Positions 31,143 to 39,644 of a DNA stretch of 40,990 nucleotides are shown here, one piece after another. How positions within the stretch are numbered: position 1 is the stretch's first letter; each line of letters opens with the position of its first letter. The stretch comes from a virus, in IMG/VR virus record IMGVR_UViG_3300030104_000068, positions 1 through 40,990 of that record; one strand, written 5' to 3'. Position numbers and translations under genes: made by a program. The notes beneath the pieces were generated by a model. The model saw only the letters and a list, made by a program, of their open reading frames with translations, did no database searches and had not been told where the DNA came from.

Positions 31143-31640
31143 TTATCCGTTTTTGGTAGGTTTACTACCAAACGCAACTTTAGAAGTCCTTTGGATATCA
31201 CTATCTTTTATAGGCATTCTAGCGTCGCTTTCTCGCATAAAGTTTTGATCTACACCTTGCATCGCCGAATCTGCTTGATCTTTAAAGTAAGCATTTCGTT
31301 CGTTAGCTGTTTCAACTGGAACTTTAGCAAGAATTAATCCTCCAACACCAATGACTCCAGAGTTACTACCACTATCAATAGTGGGGGCTTCAAATTCAGG
31401 GTAATCTTCTGCTCTCACAGGCTCATATCCTTCTCTAATACGTTTAGACATATTAGATTTATCCTCAATCCCTCTAGTAGCTTCTCTTATCCACCTGAAC
31501 TGGTATCCAGGAGGTGGTTCGGGTGCATCCAACATGGATGGGGGTGCCCAAGGCGTTCTGCGAGTTTGAGAGTCTCGTGTCTCTGCAGATCGTGAGTTAC
31601 GATCAGTACTGACCTCTGTTGTTTTATTATCTTCAGTCAT
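31143..31640 (-). CDS. Conserved marine-phage head-region protein (165 aa)
   Basis: Pattern RRTPWAPPSMLDAPEPPPGY, FRWIREATRGIEDKSNMSKR and IREGYEPVRAEDYPEF, then GVIGVGGLILAKVPVETANE and RNAYFKDQADSAMQG, recalls a conserved protein found between scaffold and capsid genes in many marine phages, always without known function. N-terminus is disordered and polar. Role may be head assembly or a minor virion component. Confidence 0.8.
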   Translation of the reverse strand: MTEDNKTTEVSTDRNSRSAETRDSQTRRTPWAPPSMLDAPEPPPGYQFRWIREATRGIEDKSNMSKRIREGYEPVRAEDYPEFEAPTIDSGSNSGVIGVGGLILAKVPVETANERNAYFKDQADSAMQGVDQNFMRESDARMPIKDSDIQRTSKVAFGSKPTKNG

Positions 31641-31642
31641 TT

Positions 31643-32548
31643 TTATACTCCTTCGATATGCTTAGCATATTCTTCTAATGGCACGTTTAGTCTTTTAGCT
31701 ATTGCTACTTGACTAGGTGTCAATTTTATTTTGCGTGATGATTTTTTACCACTAGCACCTCTGCTAGAAGCAGCAACCTGTTGCACGGGGGCAGATTGCT
31801 CGTTAGAAAACTTGTGTGGGAAATTTTCTTGCATTCTTTTATCAACTTCTGAGTAATACGTATCACTAGCAGGATCAATTCCTTCCTCTACTAACTGTTT
31901 ATGTATTCCAAAAGCTGCGAAAGTCATTGCTTGATCATCTCCAAACCATTTATTTTTAGCCGCCCATTCCTCTGCTTTAGGATCTGGTCCCGCCGCCTGA
32001 GGGTGTAAAGTCGGCTGATAAGGCTCAACAGGAACTTCTTCAGGCTGTTGTTTTTGCTTAACTTGCTGCTGAATAGCTAACCTTTTTAAATTAGTTGCTT
32101 CAGCACTCGCTCTAGAAAGCATTTCAGTTGCATTTGCAACAGCTTCTCCGTCTCCAGCATCCTGCGCCTCTTTTAAAAGAGCTTTTGCTCTTTTAATCTC
32201 TGATTGTACCCTGTTATCGTACTCTTTGAAAAGGGAAGAATCAGAATTCTTTAACTTTTCTTTTAAATCAGTAGCTGTTTGATTAACACTTTGAGCATAA
32301 GTAACAGCTTCATCTCGCTGTCTTTCTGCTTCTCGCATCTTATAAGTTAATTTATCAATACGTTTTTGTACTGACTCACTAATCTCATCTAATTCTTTAC
32401 TTGTTTCAGCTTTTGTTTCCTCAACAACTGTTTCTTCTTGTTGAATATTATCTGGAATCGATGTATCTACATCAGCTTCCCTAACATCTACTTCCCCTTC
32501 AGGAAGTTCTAATTCTAGTTCTATTTTTTCTGCTTCGTTATTTTGCAT
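31643..32548 (-). CDS. Putative scaffolding protein (301 aa)
   Basis: Acidic disordered start (LELELPEGEVDVREADVDTS), long coiled coil (about 55-170: KRIDKLTYKMREAERQRDEA, IKRAKALLKEAQDAGDGEAV), then EEWAAKNKWFGDDQAMTFAA and a basic C-terminal end with KIKLTPSQVAIAKRLNVPLE. The coiled coil plus basic C-terminal capsid-binding helix is the usual scaffold layout, and LTPxQxxIAKxLNVPLEEY is a motif I know from scaffold-like phage proteins. It precedes the capsid gene. The ribosome site is GAGGAGGACTC. Confidence 0.85.
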   Translation of the reverse strand: MQNNEAEKIELELELPEGEVDVREADVDTSIPDNIQQEETVVEETKAETSKELDEISESVQKRIDKLTYKMREAERQRDEAVTYAQSVNQTATDLKEKLKNSDSSLFKEYDNRVQSEIKRAKALLKEAQDAGDGEAVANATEMLSRASAEATNLKRLAIQQQVKQKQQPEEVPVEPYQPTLHPQAAGPDPKAEEWAAKNKWFGDDQAMTFAAFGIHKQLVEEGIDPASDTYYSEVDKRMQENFPHKFSNEQSAPVQQVAASSRGASGKKSSRKIKLTPSQVAIAKRLNVPLEEYAKHIEGV

Positions 32549-32566
32549 GAGTCCTCCTCAAGATTG

Positions 32567-33022
32567 TTATGATAAAATTGCTTCGGGATCGTCTATACAG
32601 GCTAGAATCTCATCATCATTTAAAAGACGCATGTCGCCACCTTCTATTTGAAAACGAGCTCCAGCATATCTGCCAAAGATTACCCAATCACCTTGTTTAC
32701 ACCAAGCTCCCGCAGGAAACTTATGTGGGTCACTATACGCATCTGGTCCTAACGCGACAACATAACCAACAACAGTTGCAATTCTTTCTTTGTCAACCGT
32801 TGCTTTAGATAAATGTATGCCACCTTTAGTTACACTAGATTGTGTAAAAGGTAATATTAAAATACGATACCCCGTTGGACGTGGTAGCGATTCTGCATGA
32901 GAGTCTAAGTTTTCAGGAGTGATTGTAGGTGCTGCTTCTTTTCTTAAAAGCGCAGCTTTATCACTTCCAAAATCCCTTAATACCCTATCTGGAACAGTTT
33001 TTCTTTCGACTTTAGTCGTCAT
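32567..33022 (-). CDS. GroES-like co-chaperonin (Cpn10 fold)
   Basis: Co-chaperonins cap GroEL during folding. After an N-terminal extension of about 45 residues, the Cpn10 barrel is visible: RPTGYRILILPF at the start, a mobile-loop region (TQSSVTKGGIHLSKATVDKE), VVGYVVALGPDAY, WCKQGDWVIFGRYAGARFQI and the closing MRLLNDDEILACI. Phage GroES proteins (such as T4 gp31) enlarge the folding chamber for capsid proteins, and this gene lies in the head cluster next to scaffold and portal. Two ATGs compete: 33028 directly touches GGAGG, so the ATG at 33022, six bases after it, is chosen. Confidence 0.92.
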   Translation of the reverse strand: MTTKVERKTVPDRVLRDFGSDKAALLRKEAAPTITPENLDSHAESLPRPTGYRILILPFTQSSVTKGGIHLSKATVDKERIATVVGYVVALGPDAYSDPHKFPAGAWCKQGDWVIFGRYAGARFQIEGGDMRLLNDDEILACIDDPEAILS

Positions 33023-33200
33023 ATGCATCCTCCATATTAGAATGTAAGGTTTGAATCTCCTGTTCGGCGATCCTCAAACCTGTTATTTCACCCACTATCC
33101 TTTGGTATTGTTGAAAATCTTCAATACTCCCAGAAGCAAGCGTTTGCGTGAGAGCTTCTATCCTCTCACGATATTTACGAAGCAAATGCTCCGTAGCCAT
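33012..33200 (-). CDS. Small helical hypothetical protein (62 aa)
   Basis: MATEHLLRKYRERIEALTQT, then QYQRIVGEITGLRIAEQEIQ; all helical, likely coiled coil. A GTG at 33212 is possible, but the ATG at 33200 is preferred. Overlaps the GroES-like gene by a few bases. No family is recognised; a head-assembly helper is possible from position. Confidence 0.65.
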   Translation of the reverse strand: MATEHLLRKYRERIEALTQTLASGSIEDFQQYQRIVGEITGLRIAEQEIQTLHSNMEDAYDD

Positions 33201-33212
33201 GATATAGTCCAC

Positions 33213-33407
33213 TTATTTAATTGACCTATACCAAAGAAGTCCTTTAGTTTGACCGTAAGCTGCTTTAACTTTAGCCTCTTCAGGTTTATCTAAACACTCA
33301 CCTGCTTTAACAGATTGTGTTTTAGTACTATCTACCATTTTTGGCTCACTAGGAGCCGCTTTGTTTACCTTTTTAGAAGGCGACGGGTAGTCTTTATTTC
33401 TATGCAT
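33213..33407 (-). CDS. Small basic hypothetical protein (64 aa)
   Basis: Polar, Lys/Pro-rich start (MHRNKDYPSPSKKVNKAAPS), then KTQSVKAGECLDKPEEAKVK and a short hydrophobic end (GQTKGLLWYRSIK). The start shares TAATG with the portal stop, so it is made with the portal. No known family. Confidence 0.7.
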   Translation of the reverse strand: MHRNKDYPSPSKKVNKAAPSEPKMVDSTKTQSVKAGECLDKPEEAKVKAAYGQTKGLLWYRSIK

Positions 33408-35842
33408 TATTTTTCTCCGTTTTGTTTTCTACTTTCCCTAACTGTTTTTACTAGCTCGGTGTAGTTCTTTTCTGCATCAGCTTTTGCTTTTTGCTCTAAT
33501 TCTTGTAATTCAACTGCTGTTTTAGTATCAGCAACTCTAAGATCTGCTTCTATCTTTTCACGTTTAATTTGCGCATCTAGTTGTGCTTTAGTCATAGCTA
33601 CTTCCGCGTCTCGCATATCATCTTCTGATTTTTGCATTAATTGTTCTTTTTCTAATTGCAGTTGTTGTTGGAACATTTCCATTTGTGGATTTTGTTGTGC
33701 TGCTGCTGCGGCTTCTGCCATGGCTTGTGCTTGACCTGTAACTTGTTGCGTTGCTTGTGCCGCCATGCCCGCAATCTCATTCATAACTTCTGGAGGCATT
33801 TGTCCTTCAGCTATTTGTGGAAGCGGTTGACCCATTGCTTGTTCTATTTGTTGTCTGTACAACATCGCCTGATGTTCTTGTATATTAGCTCCTATCGCTT
33901 GGGTAGCCACAGGATTAGATTGCACCATTGGATTTTGCATAAATGCACTATGGCTAGCGATATAAGCTTCATGGTTTTGAAACTCGTAAGCTTTTATAGG
34001 ATTACCTGTTAATACCGCTTGTTGTTCCGATATCGGATCTCTTGCAGGAACTTCTGCTTCTGGAGGTAATAATGAATCAATATCTTTAATATTTAACGCT
34101 AAATACATTTTTCGGTAAGATTCTCGTAAATCATGTAATTGAGGTGCAGCTTGCGCCATTTGTAGTTGTGTTTGTGCTAAAGTAATTCTTTGCGTCATAC
34201 TAAAAATATTTGGGTCGCTAACAGGTATAACATCTACAGAACTATCAAAATCCTCTTTAAATACATTTTCTGAAGCACCTTGTACTTGATAAGGGTATTC
34301 AGGCGGTAAAAATTCGCCAAACACTCTTTTTAAAATTTTAAACTCGCATCTTTGTGCATAATGCAATCTTTTATGGATAGCAGACATAACTCTTTGTCCT
34401 TTCTCCATAAGGGCTACTGTAGTACCCACAGGAGCTTCAGAATTACCGTCTCCTGTTGGATCTTCTACTGTTGCTGCAAATCTTTTACCAGAATCAACTA
34501 ATGAACCTAATAAACTAGCTAAAGTACCGCTAGGTTCTTTATAAGGTAACGGAAGGAAAGCATCTTGTAATCTGCCTCCTGGAGCATCGACATCTCGCCA
34601 TTCTCCTGGCTGTAATGGATCATCGTGCTTTTGAATATTTAATCCACGGGATTTAAATCCTGCGGGAAGGTTAGAAAGGGTCCCTGCGTCTATTAATTGA
34701 CGTAAAATCGCAGTAACTGACTTAGTTAATCCACCCATCATGTGAATTAACCCAAAACCATAGAATCCTAGTCCAGGAAGGAACTTATAATGCGTAAAAT
34801 ACTCAATTTTCTTACGCATGGGGTCATTTTCATCATAATTCGGTCTAATTGCAAGAATTTCGTTGTTATCTTTGCAAATAGTTACAATATACGGTAAACC
34901 TAGTCCTGTTTCTTCGCCATTTTCGTCTATATCTTGATAACCTTCTAAATCTAAGTCTACATGCATCTCTAAAAGGGTAAATTCTTCATCATTTATAGTT
35001 CTAGTTAGTCCTTGTAGCTCATCTATCTTGTCATCAACGTCTGTTCTTTCTAAATCTGTTCCTGGAGACGACATTTCAGTGTCTCTATAGAAGCCTGAAA
35101 GCTGTAATTTACGTAATTCGTTTTCTGTCATGTGAATTACGTGGGTAATTCTAGGCGAAGTTAGTAAATCTACGGCATAGTAAGGGACTACTAGGTCTTC
35201 TGCTTTAACAAAACGGGCTACTGCACGTCCAACTGCAGGATCATAGTAAACTTTTTTAAATGCAGAGCCTGATAAAGGTAAATAAAATAAAAGCTGATCC
35301 ATTTCAGGATCATATTCTTCCATTTTATACGTGATTTGATAATTCATGAAGTTTTTAACACGATTTGCTTTTTCCAGTTTAGCGTTATCGGTCATTCCTA
35401 AAACTTCTGTATCAACAGGTCCGCCTGCAGGTAACATTTCTTTATAAGCTTGTGCTTGAAACTGGGTTACGGCTTCTGCTAATATTGGATGGTGTACTCC
35501 TGAGGCTCCAACAAAAGGTTGAGATCTAGAATCAGCATTAATACCTAATAAATCTAATCCTTCAGTGTAAGTAGAAAACCAATCAGAACGAGAATCTAAA
35601 TCGTCTTCGTAAAGTCCTACTAATTCTGTTGCGATAGTAGCTAATTCTCGCTCATCTAAATCTTCGGCTAAATTTTCTCCAAACTTAGAAGGGGTTTGTT
35701 CTGGCATATCACTGCCTCGAATAACAGAGCCGTCAGGTTGAACAAAAAGTTCAGTTTCTTCTTCAGGTTGTTCCATGATTTCAAGCTCAACAGCTTCTTG
35801 AGAATTAGAAACGGCTTGCAATGGTTGTTTTTCAATAGCCAT
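33407..35842 (-). CDS. Portal protein (811 aa)
   Basis: The portal is the dodecameric ring at one head vertex through which DNA passes. Recognised from a helical N-terminal part (IATELVGLYEDDLDSRSDWF, STYTEGLDLLGI), portal body segments (FLPLSGSAFKKVYYDPAVGR, FTHYKFLPGLGFYGFGLIHM, LTKSVTAILRQLIDAGTLSN, then LPAGFKSRGLNI), VAATVEDPTGDGNSEAP-like loop, and a long Gln/Ala-rich coiled coil at the C-terminus (about 660-811). At over 800 residues it is of the long type seen in P22-like phages, where the C-terminal barrel reaches into the head. Follows the terminase by 26 bases. Confidence 0.93.
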   Translation of the reverse strand: MAIEKQPLQAVSNSQEAVELEIMEQPEEETELFVQPDGSVIRGSDMPEQTPSKFGENLAEDLDERELATIATELVGLYEDDLDSRSDWFSTYTEGLDLLGINADSRSQPFVGASGVHHPILAEAVTQFQAQAYKEMLPAGGPVDTEVLGMTDNAKLEKANRVKNFMNYQITYKMEEYDPEMDQLLFYLPLSGSAFKKVYYDPAVGRAVARFVKAEDLVVPYYAVDLLTSPRITHVIHMTENELRKLQLSGFYRDTEMSSPGTDLERTDVDDKIDELQGLTRTINDEEFTLLEMHVDLDLEGYQDIDENGEETGLGLPYIVTICKDNNEILAIRPNYDENDPMRKKIEYFTHYKFLPGLGFYGFGLIHMMGGLTKSVTAILRQLIDAGTLSNLPAGFKSRGLNIQKHDDPLQPGEWRDVDAPGGRLQDAFLPLPYKEPSGTLASLLGSLVDSGKRFAATVEDPTGDGNSEAPVGTTVALMEKGQRVMSAIHKRLHYAQRCEFKILKRVFGEFLPPEYPYQVQGASENVFKEDFDSSVDVIPVSDPNIFSMTQRITLAQTQLQMAQAAPQLHDLRESYRKMYLALNIKDIDSLLPPEAEVPARDPISEQQAVLTGNPIKAYEFQNHEAYIASHSAFMQNPMVQSNPVATQAIGANIQEHQAMLYRQQIEQAMGQPLPQIAEGQMPPEVMNEIAGMAAQATQQVTGQAQAMAEAAAAAQQNPQMEMFQQQLQLEKEQLMQKSEDDMRDAEVAMTKAQLDAQIKREKIEADLRVADTKTAVELQELEQKAKADAEKNYTELVKTVRESRKQNGEK

Positions 35843-35868
35843 AGTTATACATCATAGTATGATTTTAC

Positions 35869-37395
35869 TTAATAATAAACCCTTTGTCCATGAAAGGATT
35901 CTTCTTCTTCAAAATAATCACTTGTTAGTTGTAAAAATCCACCTTCCCTGAATCTAGCTAAAGCTAAAGTTGTAGCATCAACAAGGTCATCATTTTCACC
36001 CGCAGGAAAGTCAGAAACTTCTTCCATAAGTTCTTCACCGAATCTGTTGTCGGGTACCCAGACTCTACCATCTTGGAAAATAGGGGATACAGAATTTAAT
36101 CTAGCAATTTTATCTTGTCCTTTTCCTGGACTAAAAGTATTTACAGGAATACCTACTCTACGTAATTCTTGAACTAAAGGTATACCACTAGCTTTAGCTT
36201 CGATAATTACGGTATCGGGAGTCCAATACTCATACAGGCGTAAAGCTTCTGCTTTTAATTCAGGAAAATCAAAACGTTCTTTAATACAATCTATTAAAAT
36301 TAAATGCGCTTCGTTACCGTGATATATTTCTTCACCTATTTTACCTTCAGGATAAAAAACTCCCCATGTTGTAATAGCTGTAAAGTCGGCTCTTTCTGAT
36401 TTTAAAAATGCAGTATCGTAACTTTGTATTAAATAATCACATTTCGGAGGTTGATTTTCGTCCCAAATAGTAAACCATTCTTTAGGTATAATTGAAATAC
36501 CTTCACCTGTTGGTCTTTGCATATACTGCGCCGCCCATTTTGCTGGACTAACCGAAGCTTTAATACTTTCTAATTCTTCTAACTTCCAATAATTTTCCCA
36601 AAGCGGAGTACCGCTAGGTAATATTGCAGGAAATTCTATAATCTCCCATTGATCTGCACCTTCATCTTGCGCCATTTTCTTAGTTAATCTGCCTGTTAAA
36701 TCTTTTTTGTTCCAACGCGTCATAACTATAACGATTGCACCTCCAGGCTGTAACCTTTGACGAGGACCTGCCATAAACCATTCATAAGCTTCGTCCATAG
36801 CTTTATCTGACATAGCATCTTGTTCTGAATGAGGATCATCAATAATAAACAAATCAGCACCCCTTCCCGCTAACGCACCACCTATACCAGCAGCGTAGTA
36901 TTCACCGCCTTTATTTGTTAACCATTTACCTGCAGAACGGCTATCAGCTTTTAGCTCGGTATCGGGAAACAGTTCTCTATATTCTTCCCCGTCAATTAAA
37001 TCCCTAACTTTACGTCCAAAGTTAACCGCAAGGTCAGCGGTGTGGGTTGCTTCTATAATTTTTAATTTAGGGTTTTTACCTAATAAATAAGCAGGGAACA
37101 AATGCGATGCAAACTCAGACTTAGTATGTCTAGGCGGCATGTTGATAATAAGACGTTTTAATTTACCACTAGCTATATCGTCAAAAGCTTTTGCCATTTT
37201 TACGTGGTGGTCACCGTTAATGAACTCTGCCCAAATAGATTTTACAAAATCCATAAAAGTGCCTGTGGCTTTTTCTTGAAACTCACGTTTTTCTAATTCT
37301 TCTAAAAGAATAGTAAATTCTTTAGCTTCTGCTTTAGTTAAATGCGAAAGGTCTATGTTTTTTAAAGACTTTAGCTTGTCTGTTTTACTTACCAC
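35869..37395 (-). CDS. terL: Terminase large subunit
   Basis: Packages DNA into the capsid. ATPase: Walker A-like MPPRHTKSEF (86-95), Walker B LFIIDDPHSEQD (182-193), motif III region VMTRWNKKDLTGRL. Nuclease: Asp327 (QSYDTAF), Glu399 (TVIIEAKASGIPL) and the Asp cluster near 469-473 (ENDDLVDATTLAL). Length 508 is ordinary. The start appears to be GTG at 37395, ten bases inside the preceding gene; no strong ribosome site is visible, so coupling is likely. No small terminase is recognisable beside it. The neighbouring spanin pair upstream mirrors T7. Confidence 0.97.
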   Translation of the reverse strand: MVSKTDKLKSLKNIDLSHLTKAEAKEFTILLEELEKREFQEKATGTFMDFVKSIWAEFINGDHHVKMAKAFDDIASGKLKRLIINMPPRHTKSEFASHLFPAYLLGKNPKLKIIEATHTADLAVNFGRKVRDLIDGEEYRELFPDTELKADSRSAGKWLTNKGGEYYAAGIGGALAGRGADLFIIDDPHSEQDAMSDKAMDEAYEWFMAGPRQRLQPGGAIVIVMTRWNKKDLTGRLTKKMAQDEGADQWEIIEFPAILPSGTPLWENYWKLEELESIKASVSPAKWAAQYMQRPTGEGISIIPKEWFTIWDENQPPKCDYLIQSYDTAFLKSERADFTAITTWGVFYPEGKIGEEIYHGNEAHLILIDCIKERFDFPELKAEALRLYEYWTPDTVIIEAKASGIPLVQELRRVGIPVNTFSPGKGQDKIARLNSVSPIFQDGRVWVPDNRFGEELMEEVSDFPAGENDDLVDATTLALARFREGGFLQLTSDYFEEEESFHGQRVYY

Positions 37396-38392
37396 TAAGA
37401 TACGCTCTTATAAAATCATCTAAATCATCATACGGTATTTCATCGGTAATTTTTAAATTACTTGGGTCTAGTGAAACGAATGTACTTCCTTCTCCTCCCA
37501 TTTTTCTTCTAGGTGGAAAACGTAAAGCGTCGTAACCTCTTGTTTTAAAAATATCAGCAAACTCTTTATCTATTATTGAGGGAGCCTTGCCTCCCAACAT
37601 TCTATTTCCATGTAATATGGAGTTTATATCAAAATCTAATTTTGTATCTGCTCCTCTACTAGGACGTCCTCGGTATTGTTCCATATTTTTTAAAACGTCT
37701 AACATGTCATCAGGCATATCGTCCATATCTAATGGTTTTTTAAAATCAGCTTTTAAAACATAACCAGAGCCTTTGCCACCGCCACTTTTACTAGCAAACC
37801 CTTTAGAAAAAGATTTAAATCTAGGATCTGATGGATCAGCTACTGAATAAATTCCTCCTGTAGAATTTTTTGTGACTATTTCTTTTCCTGTTTTATCAAA
37901 AATTTGTTTAGGTATTTCTAAACTTTTAATACCTTTTTCACTACTACCGTGAAAAAGTGTTTGTCCTGTTTTACTTGTGGCATCTGCAACAGCGTTCTTT
38001 TTATCCGCAAGGGCTTGTTTATCTATTTTAAACTTTAATTGTTTTTCTATTGAAGCTAGTTTAGTGCTTGCTCCTTGTAGTTCGTTAGGATCGATTGATC
38101 TGTCTATAATTTCTCGTTGTCTTCGTGCAGCAGCTTGTAACTTTTTTATTTCTCTTATTGCTGCTTCTCTAGCTACAAGAAATCCTGAAGCTAATTTAGT
38201 TCCTCCACCCATAGCGAAATCATATTCACTAACATTTTGACTTAATCCGCTCACTAGATTTTGTAAAGGGTCTTCTGTGTTTAATGGTTGATTAATGTAA
38301 TTAGAAAACATTTCACCAAGCCCCCCTAAAAGACTTAAATCTTTTCGGTCGTATAACGGAATAGGTTCTATTGTTCCTGTAGGTTCAGCCAT
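37385..38392 (-). CDS. Probable ADP-ribosyltransferase-fold protein (335 aa)
   Basis: N-terminal half is helical (about 70-140). From residue 145 a pattern typical of ART domains in phage polyvalent or toxin-like proteins appears: LFHGSSEKGI (His148), TGGIYSVADPSDPRFKSF (179-196), YVLKADFKKPLDMDD, KTRGYDALRF (284-291) and FVSLDPSNLKI (305-315). In this family the His and Tyr hold NAD and the third motif carries the catalytic Gln/Glu or a variant; here the usual acidic residue is not evident, so activity is uncertain. Placed between spanins and terminase with its own predicted promoter, the -10 ending six bases before the ATG. Could modify a host protein or be a virion protein. Confidence 0.7.
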   Translation of the reverse strand: MAEPTGTIEPIPLYDRKDLSLLGGLGEMFSNYINQPLNTEDPLQNLVSGLSQNVSEYDFAMGGGTKLASGFLVAREAAIREIKKLQAAARRQREIIDRSIDPNELQGASTKLASIEKQLKFKIDKQALADKKNAVADATSKTGQTLFHGSSEKGIKSLEIPKQIFDKTGKEIVTKNSTGGIYSVADPSDPRFKSFSKGFASKSGGGKGSGYVLKADFKKPLDMDDMPDDMLDVLKNMEQYRGRPSRGADTKLDFDINSILHGNRMLGGKAPSIIDKEFADIFKTRGYDALRFPPRRKMGGEGSTFVSLDPSNLKITDEIPYDDLDDFIRAYLSGK

Positions 38393-38398
38393 CTTCGA

Positions 38399-38427
38399 AG
38401 TATAAGCTAAACATTAAGTGTTTGCAA
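38399..38427 (-). promoter_or_regulatory. Predicted sigma70-like promoter, leaderless type
   Basis: Minus strand -35 TTGCAA (38422-38427), 17-base spacer, -10 TATACT (38399-38404), then only six bases to the ATG at 38392. Transcription would start at about the ATG itself, and no ribosome site is present, so a leaderless message is predicted. The same design lies at 39470-39497. Confidence 0.6.
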
Positions 38428-38494
38428 AGCAAACCAGAAAAATAAAGTAAAGGAGAAGGGGGGAGGGGTGGTATCCTTGGTCCGCGGATTGCGT

Positions 38495-38869
38495 TTAGTT
38501 GTCTTCGGATTCTTCTTCGTTATCGTATTCTCGATAGTATTCGATAATATGTAAAGAGTCTTTTAGGTAACGTTTTAGTTCTGCCATGTTCATGGACAGG
38601 TTTTCGTATTCTTTAGTTGTAAGTGAATAATACGCGGATCGCGGAGCAGAACCTTCTTCCAAAGCTAACAAATATTCTTGCATCAGTTCGGGGGTTAATA
38701 CAGACCAATCTACATCTACTAACTGTACTTCCAAGGGGAGAGGAGGATGGTACATAGGAATTGATTCTGCTATCGTGATAACTTCCACAGGTTTAACCGA
38801 AGAAGGTAACATAGAACATCCTGTACAAAGGACACCTATAACACTAAGAATCGCTATCTTCTTCATCAT
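38495..38869 (-). CDS. Rz1-like outer-membrane lipoprotein (o-spanin candidate)
   Basis: MMKKIAILSVIGVLCTGC is a lipoprotein signal ending at a Cys. The mature start is Pro-rich (MLPSSVKPVEV, then SIPMYHPPLPLEV), as in Rz1 proteins, with an acidic C-terminus (YREYDNEEESEDN). It overlaps the i-spanin candidate's end in another frame (26-29 bases), the classical Rz/Rz1 arrangement. An in-frame TTG at 38872 is a less likely start. O-spanins bind i-spanins through the periplasm and fuse the two membranes in the last lysis step. Longer than typical Rz1. Confidence 0.75.
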   Translation of the reverse strand: MMKKIAILSVIGVLCTGCSMLPSSVKPVEVITIAESIPMYHPPLPLEVQLVDVDWSVLTPELMQEYLLALEEGSAPRSAYYSLTTKEYENLSMNMAELKRYLKDSLHIIEYYREYDNEEESEDN

Positions 38870-39227
38870 CAAATTGAGTTGGGTCGGTTATTTCCACTAG
38901 TTCGTCTTTTAGCCGTTTAACCGCTTTATTAACTTTAATTTCTACTAATCCTGGTTTGGCTAGTGCAAGAGCATCTAGATCATGGTTAGCAAAAGTACTT
39001 CTGAGTTTGTTGACCTCGCGTAACGAATCTTGGCTTTGCGAAGCTAATTTATTGTTTTTATCTTGTAGTTGTTTAGCGTTTTCGAGATGTTGTTTAATAG
39101 CCTCGTTTTGTTGGGCGATAGAACTTTCTAATAACTGATTGTTCGTAGCTAATGTTTTGTTTTGATTATAAAGGGTGTATGTAGAAAAGCCTAAAACTAA
39201 TATAATACCTATAAAAATTTGTTGCAT
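38844..39227 (-). CDS. Rz-like inner-membrane spanin (i-spanin candidate)
   Basis: N-terminal membrane helix (IFIGIILVLGFSTYTLY) anchors a periplasmic coiled coil (LLESSIAQQNEAIKQHLENA, then KQLQDKNNKLASQSQDSLRE), with an acidic end (DPTQFDDEEDSDS). Size, topology and the overlapping lipoprotein gene are those of Rz proteins. Start is in TAATG overlap with the 78-residue gene. The lysozyme lies over 20 kb away, so lysis genes are split, as in T7, where Rz/Rz1 also precede the large terminase. Confidence 0.8.
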   Translation of the reverse strand: MQQIFIGIILVLGFSTYTLYNQNKTLATNNQLLESSIAQQNEAIKQHLENAKQLQDKNNKLASQSQDSLREVNKLRSTFANHDLDALALAKPGLVEIKVNKAVKRLKDELVEITDPTQFDDEEDSDS

Positions 39228-39463
39228 TAAAGTTCCTCTATAATGTAATTAAGTCCACCAGAGCTGCGATATTCTATTTCTTTGCCTGCTTCGTTACGGA
39301 ACTTTAGGTGATTTTCTTTTTGCACAATAATCTTTTTAGTTATATGTGTTGTATCGTCTGAATCACCATATTCTTTGTTAAAGGATACTGTTACTTTATA
39401 CCGTTTTTTAAGCTGCTGTATGACCCATCTAAGGATTTTCTTTAACAAATTTATAAATCCCAT
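39227..39463 (-). CDS. Hypothetical basic protein, first gene of late cluster (78 aa)
   Basis: Amphipathic basic N-terminus (MGFINLLKKILRWVIQQLKK) followed by beta strands (RYKVTVSFNKEYGDSDDTTH, ITKKIIVQKEN). It could associate with membrane through the first helix. Only ATG available is at 39463, six bases after a predicted -10, so its message is probably leaderless. Joined to the i-spanin by TAATG, hinting at a lysis role (holin-like or regulator), but no family is recognised. Confidence 0.7.
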   Translation of the reverse strand: MGFINLLKKILRWVIQQLKKRYKVTVSFNKEYGDSDDTTHITKKIIVQKENHLKFRNEAGKEIEYRSSGGLNYIIEEL

Positions 39464-39469
39464 GGTAAA

Positions 39470-39497
39470 AGTATAATCGAAAAAAATTTTTTTGCAA
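39470..39497 (-). promoter_or_regulatory. Predicted strong sigma70-like promoter, leaderless type
   Basis: Minus strand -35 TTGCAA (39492-39497), 16-base spacer, -10 TATACT (39470-39475), six bases to the ATG at 39463. A/T tracts in the spacer and upstream could bend DNA and act as an UP element. It would drive the spanin and perhaps the head genes. Confidence 0.65.
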
Positions 39498-39644
39498 AAT
39501 TTTTAAATTTGTAAAGTAGTTGCAATTAAGGACGTGAACCTAAGGTGTGGCGAAGGGTAGGAGGGCACAATGTCAATAGGGGGGTATAGGGGTTCTAAGC
39601 GTGTGTATTGATATAGGTTAGTAGATAGGGCTAAACCTTAGGCA
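39498..39644. other. Non-coding gap between terminator and late promoter
   Basis: No gene is supported. On the minus strand it is C-rich and G-poor (complement of the GGGGGGTATAGGGG stretch near 39580), a composition that could help Rho-dependent termination behind the preceding intrinsic terminator. Nothing else is evident. Confidence 0.5.

Noticed and set aside
38428-38494. Possible intrinsic terminator behind the o-spanin gene
   Set aside because: Only a short CCGCGG palindrome and a C-rich stretch are seen, without a stable stem and T-run.
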